Shown piece by piece: positions 16,670 to 26,459 of a stretch of DNA of 64,000 bases. The DNA is from Niastella soli. Lineage in GTDB: Bacteria; Bacteroidota; Bacteroidia; Chitinophagales; Chitinophagaceae. Each line of letters starts with the position of its first letter. Within the stretch, counting starts at the first letter, position 1. Below the pieces are notes generated by a model. The model saw nothing but the letters and a program-made list of their open reading frames with translations. It did no database searches and was not told the origin of the DNA. The DNA is taken from NCBI RefSeq assembly GCF_017742245.1, contig NZ_JAGHKO010000003.1, positions 1 to 64,000 of the forward strand, written 5' to 3'. The position numbers and the translations under genes were made by a program.

Positions 16670-17016
16670 GTGTGCATAAAGGTTTTGAAGGAAAAATATT
16701 TATCGGTTATTCAATGATACTGGCTGCAAGCAGAATGAGCTACCAGTTAAGGATTTTGTGGGTGTAAAGGGTCGGAATCAAAGATAGAAGCCCTGTATTA
16801 TGCAAATGTTACGGGTTGCAGTAAATATAGTATATCACAAATACATTGTCAGGGATTGTAAGAAACCGACGCCGTAAATGTTAGAAACTAACATTGATGA
16901 AGAGGCCAGGGTTTCATGAATGTACTTGAAAAGGCAACCGGAATGGCCGACGTTATTCACGTAGTCACACGTTGTGTTTGCGGAAATTGAGTAATTGCTG
17001 TATGTTAGAGGCATAT
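16670..17016. other. Divergent spacer with candidate -7 box
   Basis: About 350 bases between divergent genes. On the minus strand TATCTTTG (16779-16786) matches the -7 consensus and could start the large T9SS gene with a leader near 100 bases. TTTG occurs at 16803-16806, but the 16-base spacing is short. No gene is seen. Confidence 0.4.
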
Positions 17017-17766
17017 ATGGAAAATAATAGATTAACCATATCGGAGGGCAATAAACTTTTTAAAAAGCTGATGAAGGATCCGCTTAAAGAATTGAGCTTT
17101 TCTATTAAGGCAGGTGTCGTTATAAGAAGAGAAAAGAACCAGGGTTTTGAAGAAATTGCTTATGAAAGTCTTGAGTGGTGGAACGGTCAGTTTAGATTAT
17201 GGTATAGTGCAGTAAAACGTATCGATCCGGTTGAAAAGATCTGGGATGACTATTTTTTAGATTTAATGCCGTTGGGTGTTGGCGAAGCCTACGTGAACAC
17301 GACTATATTTGTTAATGCCCGGGTTTTAAGGGAATATCAATACGATCCTGCGAACAGGATTAAATGGAGAAGAATGAATGATTATCACCTGGCGGATGCT
17401 ACAGAAGAAGGCGTTGTTGATTTGGCTGAACAATTTCTAAAAACGCTTAAAACTTATATAATACCTACATTCGAAAAATACAATAACATACAGCTTTTGG
17501 ATGCTTTTGTAAACGAACGGCCGGAATATTTCTTTGAAACAATGCATCTGTTTCCGGATAGAGGATTTGAATATAAAAAAATGATCATTGCCAAACTGGC
17601 TGGTAATAACGATTTTCAACTGGTATGTGATGCGGTTCGACAAAACATTATCAATACCGAGTATGTTAACGGGGATTTGCCGAAGGAAACATATTGTGGC
17701 TTATTTGAGAAAGTGTATGAGCGATTAAAAAACGAATTACCCCTTAACAATCCTGTGGTAGATTAG
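17017..17766 (+). CDS. Hypothetical cytoplasmic protein
   Basis: A 249-residue product from the ATG at 17017; an upstream in-frame TTG at 16972 adds a Cys-rich tail that looks non-coding, and TTAGAGG sits just before the ATG. There is no signal peptide or membrane segment. The N-terminal half is mixed alpha/beta with many aromatics (YESLEWWNGQFRLWYSAVKRIDPVEKIWDDYF). The C-terminal half is helical (GVVDLAEQFLKTLKTYIIPTFEKYNNIQLLDAFVNERPEYFFE) and ends in a charged helix. I do not recognise the family. The arrangement recalls small DUF4304-like or contact-immunity-type cytosolic proteins, but no decisive motif is present. It stands alone before htpG. Confidence 0.7.
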   Translation: MENNRLTISEGNKLFKKLMKDPLKELSFSIKAGVVIRREKNQGFEEIAYESLEWWNGQFRLWYSAVKRIDPVEKIWDDYFLDLMPLGVGEAYVNTTIFVNARVLREYQYDPANRIKWRRMNDYHLADATEEGVVDLAEQFLKTLKTYIIPTFEKYNNIQLLDAFVNERPEYFFETMHLFPDRGFEYKKMIIAKLAGNNDFQLVCDAVRQNIINTEYVNGDLPKETYCGLFEKVYERLKNELPLNNPVVD

Positions 17767-18124
17767 TACTCGCCCAGGGGTACGATTACCGCACCCGGGA
17801 ACAAAAGGTGGCTGAAAGGAAATTGAAGGTCTTTAATGTGTCCAGAAGTGTCATTGCCTCCGTTCCGACGCCCCGGTTACGACCGACCAATCAATTAAAC
17901 AGCATAGACCAGGGGCAAAACCGCCATTAAGGGCTGGTATTGGCCTGGCTCGTTTTTGTGCTGGTAAGGATGGTCGCCTGCCTAATGAAGCATCACTGCC
18001 CCTGAAATCACCCCCTTTCAAGCGGTCTGGCTGACAATTTTGCCGATTTTAGCTTCCCACGGGCCAATGGCACTCTCTTTGGTGGGGTTCAACCCATACT
18101 ATTAAACTGCCAAAAACGAAACAT
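17767..18124. other. Spacer before htpG, nothing identified
   Basis: About 358 bases with no long frame. One short frame (YDYRTREQKVAERKLKVFNV around 17780-17840) looks slightly protein-like but ends quickly and has no start. No promoter pair or heat-shock element is recognisable. Confidence 0.4.
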
Positions 18125-20005
18125 ATGCAAAAAGGGACCATACAGGTACAAACGGAGAATATCTTTCCGATTATTAAGAAGTTCTTATATAGCGATCACG
18201 ATATCTTTCTGCGCGAGCTGATCAGCAATGCGGTGGATGCTTCCCAAAAATTGAAAACCCTTTCTTCAATAGGCGAAGCAAAAGGGGAAGTGGGCGATCT
18301 GCTGATAGAAGTAAAACTCGATGAAGAAAATAAGACCATTACCATTTCTGACCGCGGTATTGGGATGTCAGCTGCGGAAGTAGAGAAATATTTGAACCAG
18401 GTGGCATTCAGTGGCGCCGAGGAGTTTGTAAAAAAATACAAAGGACAGAACGAGAATGCCATCATTGGTAAGTTTGGACTTGGCTTTTACTCTGCCTTTA
18501 TGGTGAGCGATAAAGTAGAAGTGTTCACCAAAAGTTTTAAAGAAGATGCGCCTGCCGTACGTTGGGAGTGTGATGGCAGTCCAGAATACATGTTGGAAGA
18601 AACCAATAAAACCGATCGTGGTACCGACATTGTTTTACACATTAATGAAGAAAGCGCCGAATTCCTGGACCCAGAACGCATTCGTGGCATTCTGCTCCGT
18701 TTCTGTCGCTTTTTACCCGTACCTATTTATTTCCGTCATAAGAATGAAGAAGCTGATGCGCCCCCAATCAACAATACCCAGCCAGCCTGGAAAAAGAAAC
18801 CATCTGAACTGACTGCTGAGGATTACCAGAATTTTTATAAAGAACTGTATCAGTATAACGAACCGCCGTTGTTCTGGATACACCTGAATGTTGATTATCC
18901 ATTCAACCTCACTGGTATCCTGTACTTCCCCAAAATAAAACAGAGCTACGAAATTCAAAAAGACAAGATCCAGCTCTACAGCAACCAGGTATTTGTAACT
19001 GATGAAGTAAAGGATATTGTGCCGGAGTTCCTGATGTTGTTACATGGGGTAATTGACAGTCCGGATATTCCATTGAACGTAAGCCGCAGCTACCTGCAGG
19101 GCGACCCCAATGTGAAGAAGATCAATAACCACATCACGAAGAAGGTAGCCGATAAACTGGAAGAGTTATTCAATAAAGAAAGAAAGGAATTTGAAGGCAA
19201 GTGGGATAACCTGGGCTTATTTGTGAAGTACGGTATGATGACTGATGACAAGTTTATGGAAAGAGGCAACAAGTTCCATTTGTTTGAAGTGGCCGGCAGT
19301 GCAGAAGGGGAGAAGAAATTCTATACCCTGGATGAATTGCGCATGGCAACAGAGACCCTGCAAAAGAACAAAGATGGCAAACTGGTTATTCTGTATACTA
19401 CCGATATCGTGCAGCAAGATGCCTACATAAGAGGGGCAGAAGCGAAAGGTTATATAGTAGTGAAACTGGATACCATTATCGACCCTTCCTTCGTAAACCA
19501 AATGGAAACGAAATGGAATGATGTTACTTTTAACCGGGTTGATGCTGATATTGCCGATAACCTTATCGACAAACAGGAGAACCTGGATAGTGTGTTAAGC
19601 AAGGATGATGAAGCTACCTTAAAAGGTCTGTTTGATATTAAAATGACCGGTCTTTCCATGACAGTTGAAGTGAAAGGGTTGAGCACGGAAGCGCCGCCGG
19701 TAGTGGCTACCCGCCCTGAGTTTATGCGCCGGATGAAAGATATGGCTTCTATGAGCGGTCCTATGGGTAGCTTTTATGCAAATATGCCCGATGAGGTTAC
19801 GCTGACAGTAAATGGTAATCACCCTATTTATCAGCAGGTGTTGAAGAATGATGATAAAGCAATACAGGAAAAGGTAGTGCATAACCTGGCAGATCTGGCT
19901 TTGTTATCCCAGGGTTTGCTGAAAGGAAGTAACCTGACCAACTTCATTACCCGTAGCGTTGACCTGATGGGTGCGAAAGAATCTGAAGTAGGAAATATAA
20001 AATAA
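18125..20005 (+). CDS. htpG: Molecular chaperone HtpG (Hsp90 family)
   Basis: Bacterial Hsp90 of 626 residues, a cytoplasmic ATP-dependent chaperone dimer. The N-terminal GHKL ATPase domain shows the catalytic Glu and binding Asn in FLRELISNAVDASQKL (28-43), the DRGIGM motif and the lid glycines GKFGLGFYSAFM. The middle domain has PLNVSRSYLQGD with the conserved Arg that contacts the ATP gamma-phosphate. The C-terminal dimerisation domain ends without an MEEVD tail, as expected for bacteria. No charged linker of eukaryotic type is present. Monocistronic, closed by a bidirectional terminator. Family members assist folding under heat and oxidative stress; clients here are unknown. Confidence 0.97.
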   Translation: MQKGTIQVQTENIFPIIKKFLYSDHDIFLRELISNAVDASQKLKTLSSIGEAKGEVGDLLIEVKLDEENKTITISDRGIGMSAAEVEKYLNQVAFSGAEEFVKKYKGQNENAIIGKFGLGFYSAFMVSDKVEVFTKSFKEDAPAVRWECDGSPEYMLEETNKTDRGTDIVLHINEESAEFLDPERIRGILLRFCRFLPVPIYFRHKNEEADAPPINNTQPAWKKKPSELTAEDYQNFYKELYQYNEPPLFWIHLNVDYPFNLTGILYFPKIKQSYEIQKDKIQLYSNQVFVTDEVKDIVPEFLMLLHGVIDSPDIPLNVSRSYLQGDPNVKKINNHITKKVADKLEELFNKERKEFEGKWDNLGLFVKYGMMTDDKFMERGNKFHLFEVAGSAEGEKKFYTLDELRMATETLQKNKDGKLVILYTTDIVQQDAYIRGAEAKGYIVVKLDTIIDPSFVNQMETKWNDVTFNRVDADIADNLIDKQENLDSVLSKDDEATLKGLFDIKMTGLSMTVEVKGLSTEAPPVVATRPEFMRRMKDMASMSGPMGSFYANMPDEVTLTVNGNHPIYQQVLKNDDKAIQEKVVHNLADLALLSQGLLKGSNLTNFITRSVDLMGAKESEVGNIK

Positions 20006-20028
20006 GAAGTAAGACAGGTATAAAATAA

Positions 20029-20069
20029 AAACAGGCCACCAGTTTTAACTGATGGCCTGTTTTATTTTT
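20029..20069. terminator. Bidirectional terminator between htpG and the RND operon
   Basis: Arms AAACAGGCCACCAGTT and AACTGATGGCCTGTTT pair with one mismatch, with T-runs on both strands. It serves the two convergent units. Confidence 0.85.
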
Positions 20070-20162
20070 GTCTACTTGATTCTTTGTCCTGTCGTACTAA
20101 TTCCTATCTTATATATTTACATGGCCCATCTTTTAATTATCCATCATCTCACTTTCCTGGTC

Positions 20163-21581
20163 CTATTTCCAGCCACCTCCGAGCGCACGGTACAATTCTA
20201 CCATGGCGTCCAGTTGATTGCGTTGGATAGTGGCATTGTATAACTCTGCCTGTAACAGATTGCTTTGGGCAGTGATCACTTCCAGGTAGTCGGCCAAACC
20301 GCTTTTGTATAACAGTTTCGCATTACCTATGGCGCTGTTCGACAAAGTCACCTGGTCATTACTGAGCTGGAATTGCGTTTTCAGTTTATCAATGCTTACC
20401 AGGGCATTGGCTACTTCACCCATGGCATTATAAGCAGACTGGCGAAAGCTGATAGCAGCTTCATCGCGTTGCAGCTTGGCCACTTCAAACTGTGTTTTCA
20501 ACGCCCGGCGTTGAAAGATAGGCTGGGTAATACCGGCCAGACCTGTAGCAAATAATGAACCTGGGATGTTGAACCATTTGGTGAACTCAAAAGCATTCAA
20601 ACCGCCACTGGCAGTGATACTGATGGTGGGGTACATACTGGCCTGGGCTACACCAACGCGTGCATTGGCTGATACCAACGCCATTTCGTTGCTACGCACA
20701 TCGGGCCGGCGGCTTACCACAGCGGCAGGTACGCCGGTTGGTAACTGTTCCCATGCTTTGTATTCCTGCAATTTCGTGGTGCGGGCAATAGTACCAGGCT
20801 GGTCGCCGCTCAGGATGTGGATCGTATTTTCCTGGATGGCGATCTGTTGCTCCAACTGAGGGATCAGGATCTTAGCCGTTTGCTGTTGAGAAGTGGCTTG
20901 TTGAACCGCTAACTCAGTAGCCTGACCAGCTTGTTTTTGCAACGAGATAAATTGTACAATGGTATCGCCCAGGTTAACGCTGCGTTTGGCCACTTCTAAC
21001 TGTGCATCCAGCATCAGCAGGTTGAAATAGCTGCTGGCAATGTTGGCTACCAGGGCAGTTTGCACGGCCCGGCCAGCTTCGAATGATTGCAGATAATTCG
21101 CATTGGCAGCTTCGCGTTGTCCGCGCAGCTTGCCCCAGATATCGATTTCCCAGTTTAAACCGGCATTCAGGTTATAGTCTTCCAGGTGCTCTTTGCCCAG
21201 GAAGTTCTTCAGGCTTATTCCATTCAAGCTGTTCTTTGAAGGGAAGGTACTGGAGGCGGTTAAATTAGCCGAAATAGTAGGTCCCCAATTCACTTTAGCC
21301 TGTTTGGCATAAGACCGGGCTTCTTCTACCCGTTTCATAGCCAGTTGTATATCGAAGCTGTTATCCAGTGCATGACCTATCAATGACTGCAGGGTAGGAT
21401 CGGAAAAGTATTTTTTCCATTCCATATCTGCCACACTGCTGGTATCGGCAGTTGCGGTAGTGTTGGCGAACTGAGTAGGTAAAGCAAGGTCTGACCGTTG
21501 ATAATCTTTACCCATTCGGCACGCTGCCAGTAACGCCACCAAAGCCAGGGTGGAATAAATAGTGATATTACTTTTACGCAT
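20163..21581 (-). CDS. RND efflux outer-membrane lipoprotein (TolC/OprM family)
   Basis: Outer-membrane channel of 472 residues that forms the exit duct of the tripartite pump. Signal peptide with lipobox LLAAC (Cys21), as in OprM/NodT proteins. Two repeated OEP halves follow, each a long coiled helix pair with a beta segment: NSFDIQLAMKRVEEARSYAKQAK and LNAGLNWEIDIWGKLRGQREAANANYLQSFEAG in the first, DVRSNEMALVSANARVGVAQASMYPTISI and KSGLADYLEVITAQSNLLQAELYNA in the second. The C-terminal LYRALGGGW is typical of the family. Last gene of the three-gene efflux operon, 78 bases after the pump. Confidence 0.94.
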   Translation of the reverse strand: MRKSNITIYSTLALVALLAACRMGKDYQRSDLALPTQFANTTATADTSSVADMEWKKYFSDPTLQSLIGHALDNSFDIQLAMKRVEEARSYAKQAKVNWGPTISANLTASSTFPSKNSLNGISLKNFLGKEHLEDYNLNAGLNWEIDIWGKLRGQREAANANYLQSFEAGRAVQTALVANIASSYFNLLMLDAQLEVAKRSVNLGDTIVQFISLQKQAGQATELAVQQATSQQQTAKILIPQLEQQIAIQENTIHILSGDQPGTIARTTKLQEYKAWEQLPTGVPAAVVSRRPDVRSNEMALVSANARVGVAQASMYPTISITASGGLNAFEFTKWFNIPGSLFATGLAGITQPIFQRRALKTQFEVAKLQRDEAAISFRQSAYNAMGEVANALVSIDKLKTQFQLSNDQVTLSNSAIGNAKLLYKSGLADYLEVITAQSNLLQAELYNATIQRNQLDAMVELYRALGGGWK

Positions 21582-21659
21582 GTATATCCTTATTTAAAAT
21601 TTCGAACTTTTAAGAATTGCCATCCGCCGCTAAGCGAATGGCAATCCATGAATGATTTA

Positions 21660-24600
21660 TTATTCGCCTAATTTGATCTCTTTCATACCTGGGCGGCCTG
21701 TTATTCTCTCCTGCATAGCCTGGAAGATCACAAACAGAACAGGAATGAGGAACACACCCAGGATCACACCGGTAAGCATACCGCCAATGGCGCTCATACC
21801 AATAGAGTGGTTACCGAGTGCAGAAGCGCCATGCGTCCATACCAGTGGTAACAAACCAACGATAAAGGCAAAGGAGGTCATGAGGATGGGGCGTAACCGG
21901 AGCCTGGAGGCTTCGAGAGCCGCATCTATCAATCCCATTCCATTTCTTCTGCGTTGTACGGCAAACTCCGTGATCAGGATCGCGTTCTTTGCCAACAAAC
22001 CTACCAGCATGATCAAACCGATCTGCACATAGATGTTGTTTTCGATACCGGCAAAGCCGATAAAGGCAAATACCCCTAATACGCCCGTAGGTATGGTTAA
22101 GATTACCGATAGGGGCAGGATGTAACTTTCATATTGTGCTGCCAGCAGGAAGTATACGAACAGGATGCTCAGCAGGAAGATAAAGATCTGCTGGTTGCCT
22201 GTTTTAATTTCCTCCCGGGTTACACCTGTGAACTCAACCTGGTATCCTCTTGGTAAGGCCGTTTTGGCGGTTTCTTCAATGGCCTTGATGGCGTCACCGG
22301 TACTAAAACCAGGTTTGGGTGAACCGTTGATGGTAACGGCATTGAACAGGTTGTTACGGGTAACGGTTTCAGGGCCGTATACTCTTTTTAATGTTACCAG
22401 CGTTTTGGCCGGTACCATTTCTCCCTGGTTGTTCTTTACATAAATTCCATCAATTGAATTAATATCAGCGCGGAAGGGGGCATCGGCCTGCGCCATTACG
22501 CGGTAGTATTTACCAAACCGGTTAAAGTCGGTAACAAAGCTACTTCCGTAATAGATCTGCATGGTTTGCATCAGCTCGCTGATGGATACACCCAACTGTT
22601 TGGCTTTCTGATTATCCACTTCTATGGTGAATTGCGGATTACCTGCTGCAAAGGTGGTAAAGGCAAAACCGATCTCTTTCCGTTGCATCAGCGCGCCAAT
22701 GAATTGCCAGGCGGTTCCACCCAGTTTACTGAGCGGACCATTGGTGCGGTCCTGCAACATGAACTCAAAACCACTCGCGTTACCAAAACCCTGTACGGTA
22801 GGGAAGTTGAAGAAGAAGGCATTGGCGCCTTTTACCTGGCTTACTTTCCCGATAAGGCCGCCAGCTATCTGGTCAGGGTTTTTAACTGCTCCTCTCTCTT
22901 CATAAGGTTTCAATCGCATGAAACCTGCTGCATACGGTGAAGCGTTTGCATTGCTGAGGAAGTTCAAACCGTCGATCACATACAGGTGATTATAGGCAGG
23001 GTCTGATTTAATGATGCTGTCAATTTGCATAGTAGCCTGGTGCGTACGCTCCAGTGAGCTACCGGGCGGTGTATTTACAGCAAACAGTACGAAACCCTGG
23101 TCTTCTGTTGGAATAAAGCCGGTAGGTGTTTTCTTAGTTAAATAGAATGCACCGGCGGTAATAGCTATCAGGGCAACTATGGTCACCCATTTGCGGCGTA
23201 CCAAAAACTTCAGGCTGCGTACATATCTGTTGGTCATTCCATTGAACCCGGCATTGAAGGCAGCATAAAAGCGGCCCATGAAACCTCTTTTACGGCCATG
23301 GTGTTCCCCACCTTCCCCTGCATGTTCATTCTTCAGGAACAGGGCGCACAGCGCAGGGCTCAGGGTAAGGGCGTTCACCGCCGAAATAAGGATCGCAATG
23401 GCCAGCGTAAAGGCAAACTGCCGGTAGAACACACCTGCAGGGCCTTGCATAAAGCCTACCGGGATGAACACCGCCGCCATTACCAACGTAATAGAAATGA
23501 TGGCGCCGGAGATCTCACTCATTGATTGTACCGTAGCCGCTTTTGCCGGCAGGTTGGTGCGTTCCATTTTCGAGTGCACCGCTTCCACCACCACAATGGC
23601 GTCATCCACCACCACCCCAATAGCCAATACGAGGGCGAACAGGGTTAACAGGTTGATGGTAAAACCAAACAACTGCATGAAGAAGAAGGTACCGATAATG
23701 GCCACTGGAACGGCTATGGCAGGGATCAGCGTTGAGCGGAAATCCTGCAGGAAGATGAACACTACAATGAACACCAGAATAAAGGCTATCACCAGGGTTT
23801 CCCGTACCTGATCTATGGAGGCATCGAGGAACTCCTTGGAGTTATACATTACTGTAGTTTTAAGACCCTTTGGAAGCGTTTTTTCAAAATTCTTCAGCAG
23901 TCTTTCTACTTCTGTCAGGATGTCGTTGGCGTTGGAACCTGCAGTTTGAAATACGGCGAAACCAGAAACAGGTGTGCCATCCAGGCGCGCGTTGGTTGAA
24001 TAGGTGTAAGAACCAAATTGAACGCGGGCCACATCTTTCAGGCGCAACATAGAACCATCGGGATTTGATTTGATGATCATGTTCTCATAATCTTCACCCT
24101 GGTTCGACTTCCCTTTGTATTTCAACACATACTCAAACACTTCGGCGCTGCTTTGGCCCAAACGGCCGGGAGCGGCTTCGAGGTTCTGATCTTTAACAGC
24201 ATTCAACACATCCTGAGGCGACAGGTTATTGGCTGCCAGGCGATCGGGCTGCAGCCAGATACGCATGGAATAATCCTTGGTACCAAATACCTGGGCCTGA
24301 CCTACACCAGGTACACGTTGTACCTCGGGAATAAGGTTGATCTTGATATAGTTTTCGATAAACAGCTCATCGTATTTTTCTTTGTTGTCGCTGCTGAGCG
24401 CCACGAACATGATGATACTGTTCTGTACTTTTTGGGTGCTGATACCTGCCTGTACTACTTCTGCAGGAACCTGGCTTACAGCTTTTGATACGCGGTTCTG
24501 TACGTTTACAGAAGCGATATCGGGGTTGGTGCCCTGTTTAAAGTATACAGTCAGTGTCATACTACCATCGTTACTGGAGTTGGAGGTCATGTAGGTCATG

Positions 24601-24821
24601 TTCTCCACACCATTGATGGCTTCTTCGAGCGGAGTGGCAACGGAGCGTGCTACTACTTCGGCGTTGGCGCCTGGGTACAGTGCTGTTACCTGTACGCTTG
24701 GCGGCGCAATATCAGGGAACAGGGTAACAGGCAGCGTGAATAACGACAGCCCGCCTAGCAAAAGCAGTATGATTGATACAACCGTTGATAGGACCGGTCT
24801 TTCAATAAATCTTTTTAACAT
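21660..24821 (-). CDS. RND efflux pump, inner-membrane permease (HAE1/AcrB family)
   Basis: Proton-driven inner-membrane pump of 1053 residues. The N-terminus FIERPVLSTVVSIILLLLGG is the first transmembrane helix; two sets of six TM helices flank large periplasmic loops, the standard duplication. The proton-relay pair is present in IGVVVDDAIVVVEAVHSKME (about residue 405). Other diagnostic segments are LFPDIAPPSVQVTALYPGA, RVPGVGQAQVFG, and the second-half AKNAILITEFA motif. The porter and docking regions are complete, with no truncation. Encoded between the adaptor and the outer-membrane factor. The substrate (drug, dye, bile-like detergent) cannot be inferred. The spacer before it contains an inverted heptamer repeat. 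Confidence 0.96.
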   Translation of the reverse strand: MLKRFIERPVLSTVVSIILLLLGGLSLFTLPVTLFPDIAPPSVQVTALYPGANAEVVARSVATPLEEAINGVENMTYMTSNSSNDGSMTLTVYFKQGTNPDIASVNVQNRVSKAVSQVPAEVVQAGISTQKVQNSIIMFVALSSDNKEKYDELFIENYIKINLIPEVQRVPGVGQAQVFGTKDYSMRIWLQPDRLAANNLSPQDVLNAVKDQNLEAAPGRLGQSSAEVFEYVLKYKGKSNQGEDYENMIIKSNPDGSMLRLKDVARVQFGSYTYSTNARLDGTPVSGFAVFQTAGSNANDILTEVERLLKNFEKTLPKGLKTTVMYNSKEFLDASIDQVRETLVIAFILVFIVVFIFLQDFRSTLIPAIAVPVAIIGTFFFMQLFGFTINLLTLFALVLAIGVVVDDAIVVVEAVHSKMERTNLPAKAATVQSMSEISGAIISITLVMAAVFIPVGFMQGPAGVFYRQFAFTLAIAILISAVNALTLSPALCALFLKNEHAGEGGEHHGRKRGFMGRFYAAFNAGFNGMTNRYVRSLKFLVRRKWVTIVALIAITAGAFYLTKKTPTGFIPTEDQGFVLFAVNTPPGSSLERTHQATMQIDSIIKSDPAYNHLYVIDGLNFLSNANASPYAAGFMRLKPYEERGAVKNPDQIAGGLIGKVSQVKGANAFFFNFPTVQGFGNASGFEFMLQDRTNGPLSKLGGTAWQFIGALMQRKEIGFAFTTFAAGNPQFTIEVDNQKAKQLGVSISELMQTMQIYYGSSFVTDFNRFGKYYRVMAQADAPFRADINSIDGIYVKNNQGEMVPAKTLVTLKRVYGPETVTRNNLFNAVTINGSPKPGFSTGDAIKAIEETAKTALPRGYQVEFTGVTREEIKTGNQQIFIFLLSILFVYFLLAAQYESYILPLSVILTIPTGVLGVFAFIGFAGIENNIYVQIGLIMLVGLLAKNAILITEFAVQRRRNGMGLIDAALEASRLRLRPILMTSFAFIVGLLPLVWTHGASALGNHSIGMSAIGGMLTGVILGVFLIPVLFVIFQAMQERITGRPGMKEIKLGE

Positions 24822-24863
24822 GAGGGAATTTTTTTGAAATTGAAGTCTGTTTTCTGCGGTAAA

Positions 24864-24962
24864 GGCAGGAAGCAGGAGGTAAGTTTTGTATCATCAGGCA
24901 CAAAAGCTCCCTGTAGTCAAAGTAGGTTAACTCTGACCTTCCTACGTCTTACGTCCTGCTTC
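24864..24962. repeat. Inverted heptamer repeat inside the efflux operon
   Basis: GAAGCAGGAGGTAAG (24869-24883) is matched in 14 of 15 bases by the reverse complement of 24948-24962. Each arm is made of 7-base units (GGCAGGA AGCAGGA GGTAAGT; CCTACGT CTTACGT CCTGCTT). In RNA this would be a stem with a 64-base loop between the adaptor and pump genes. Confidence 0.7.
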
Positions 24963-24967
24963 GTGAA

Positions 24968-26164
24968 TTATAGAGGTTTCGCTTTCAGCAAGCTGTCGGC
25001 AGAAATTGGCTGCGGTACTATCGCAATACCATCCTGCAGATTTCCAGCTCCGGCAAACACGATCTTGTCACCGGCTTTCACACCGTCCTTTACAAAATAA
25101 TAGTTAGTTGTTTTTCCTGCCACGGTGATGGGCTTGCTGGCCACTTTGTTACTGTCACCTACGATGAAAACAAATACTTTGTCCTGCACTTCGAAGGTAG
25201 ACTCGATAGGCACGATCATCGCATCGGCAAATTGTTGCGGGATGCGAACCTTTCCGGTATTACCTGTGCGGAGGATCCCGCCCGGGTTAGGGAAGGTGGC
25301 GCGGAAACTGATAGCGCCGGTTGTTTTATCGAATTGTCCTTCTACGGTGCTGATCTTTCCTTTTGAACCAAACACGCTGTTGTCGGCCAGGGCCAGTTCA
25401 ACCGCTGGTACATGCTTTACTTTTTCTTCTATGCTGTTTCCGGCAAATTGGTTTTTAAAAGAAAGAAAGTCGGGCTCACTCAATGAAAAGTAAGCATACA
25501 TTTCACTGATGTCTGAAAGAACGGTCAGTACATCGTCTTTACCAACAAGGGCTCCTTTTTTGCTGGGAATACGGCCGATGTAACCATTGGCAGTTGCTTT
25601 CACTAACGTGTAACCGACATTGATCTGTGCATTGGCTACTGCAGCATCTGCCTGTTTAACGGCAGCGACTGAAGCATCGTAAGCGGCTTTGGCGGTTCTG
25701 AGCTGAACATCGGAGATCACATTGTGCTCCACCAACGGCGTCAGGCGATCTATTTCCACCTGGGCTTTTGATACGTTGGCCTGGGCAGCCAGTAAGCTCG
25801 ATTTTGCGGTGTTCAGTGACTCATTATAAGTGCGTGCATCGATTTTAAAGAGGGGCTGGCCTATTCTTACATAAGCGCCTTCATCTACAAAAATCTGTTC
25901 GAGATAGCCTTCTACCTGAGGCCTGATCTCTACGTTTACTTTTCCTTCCAGTGAAGCAGGATATTCACGGAAAGTGGTAGCTGTGGTGGTAGTTACTGGA
26001 ACCACCGGTAATGCTGGTGGTGGTTGTTGTGGCATACCGGGTGTAGCAGAGCTATTAGCGCAACTATATAAAACTGTTGCAACACTGATTGCTGTTAGTA
26101 ACTTTACCCAGCTGTTGTACTGTTTGATATCCAAAGGTTTCATCATACTTGGTTTAATAGACAT
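24968..26164 (-). CDS. RND efflux periplasmic adaptor (membrane fusion protein)
   Basis: Adaptor lipoprotein of 398 residues linking pump and outer-membrane channel. A basic N-terminus precedes a hydrophobic segment and lipobox VLYSC (Cys35). The fold then runs outward and back: beta-barrel strand and lipoyl half (EVRPQVEGYLEQIFVDEGAYVRIGQPLFKID), an alpha-hairpin (AAQANVSKAQVEIDRLTPLVEHNVISDVQLRTAKAAYDAS), the second lipoyl half (VGYTLVKATANGYIGRIPSKKGALV), and the beta-barrel and membrane-proximal domains. First structural gene of the operon. A Pro-rich stretch (PGMPQQPPPALPVVPV) follows the lipid anchor. A shorter start at the internal Met-Met would still keep the signal. Confidence 0.94.
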   Translation of the reverse strand: MSIKPSMMKPLDIKQYNSWVKLLTAISVATVLYSCANSSATPGMPQQPPPALPVVPVTTTTATTFREYPASLEGKVNVEIRPQVEGYLEQIFVDEGAYVRIGQPLFKIDARTYNESLNTAKSSLLAAQANVSKAQVEIDRLTPLVEHNVISDVQLRTAKAAYDASVAAVKQADAAVANAQINVGYTLVKATANGYIGRIPSKKGALVGKDDVLTVLSDISEMYAYFSLSEPDFLSFKNQFAGNSIEEKVKHVPAVELALADNSVFGSKGKISTVEGQFDKTTGAISFRATFPNPGGILRTGNTGKVRIPQQFADAMIVPIESTFEVQDKVFVFIVGDSNKVASKPITVAGKTTNYYFVKDGVKAGDKIVFAGAGNLQDGIAIVPQPISADSLLKAKPL

Positions 26165-26459
26165 ACATAAAAATCGTTAAGGACAAGCAAGTCGTTACTA
26201 CATGCGGCTTCAATGCGCAGTAGCTTGCTGCGCAGGGTCAGATGGTAGCAGTATACCGGGATCAGTTGGCGTCAGGTACGAGAAACGATTCCAGGTTTCC
26301 GGAGAATAATTATAACGTGTTGTAGATTGCTGTATATTAACAGGTAGCTGTTGCCATTCTGTTGGGTAATGCTAAACTATTATCTTATAACCTGCCCATT
26401 AAAATCATCCTGTAAAAGTAATGAGGATTGTGATTTACTTAATTTACCTTATTGGGGGA

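Noticed and set aside
17770..17940. Possible remnant frame (YDYRTREQKVAERKLKVFNV)
   Set aside because: No start, an early stop, and no recognisable family; too short to call a pseudogene.
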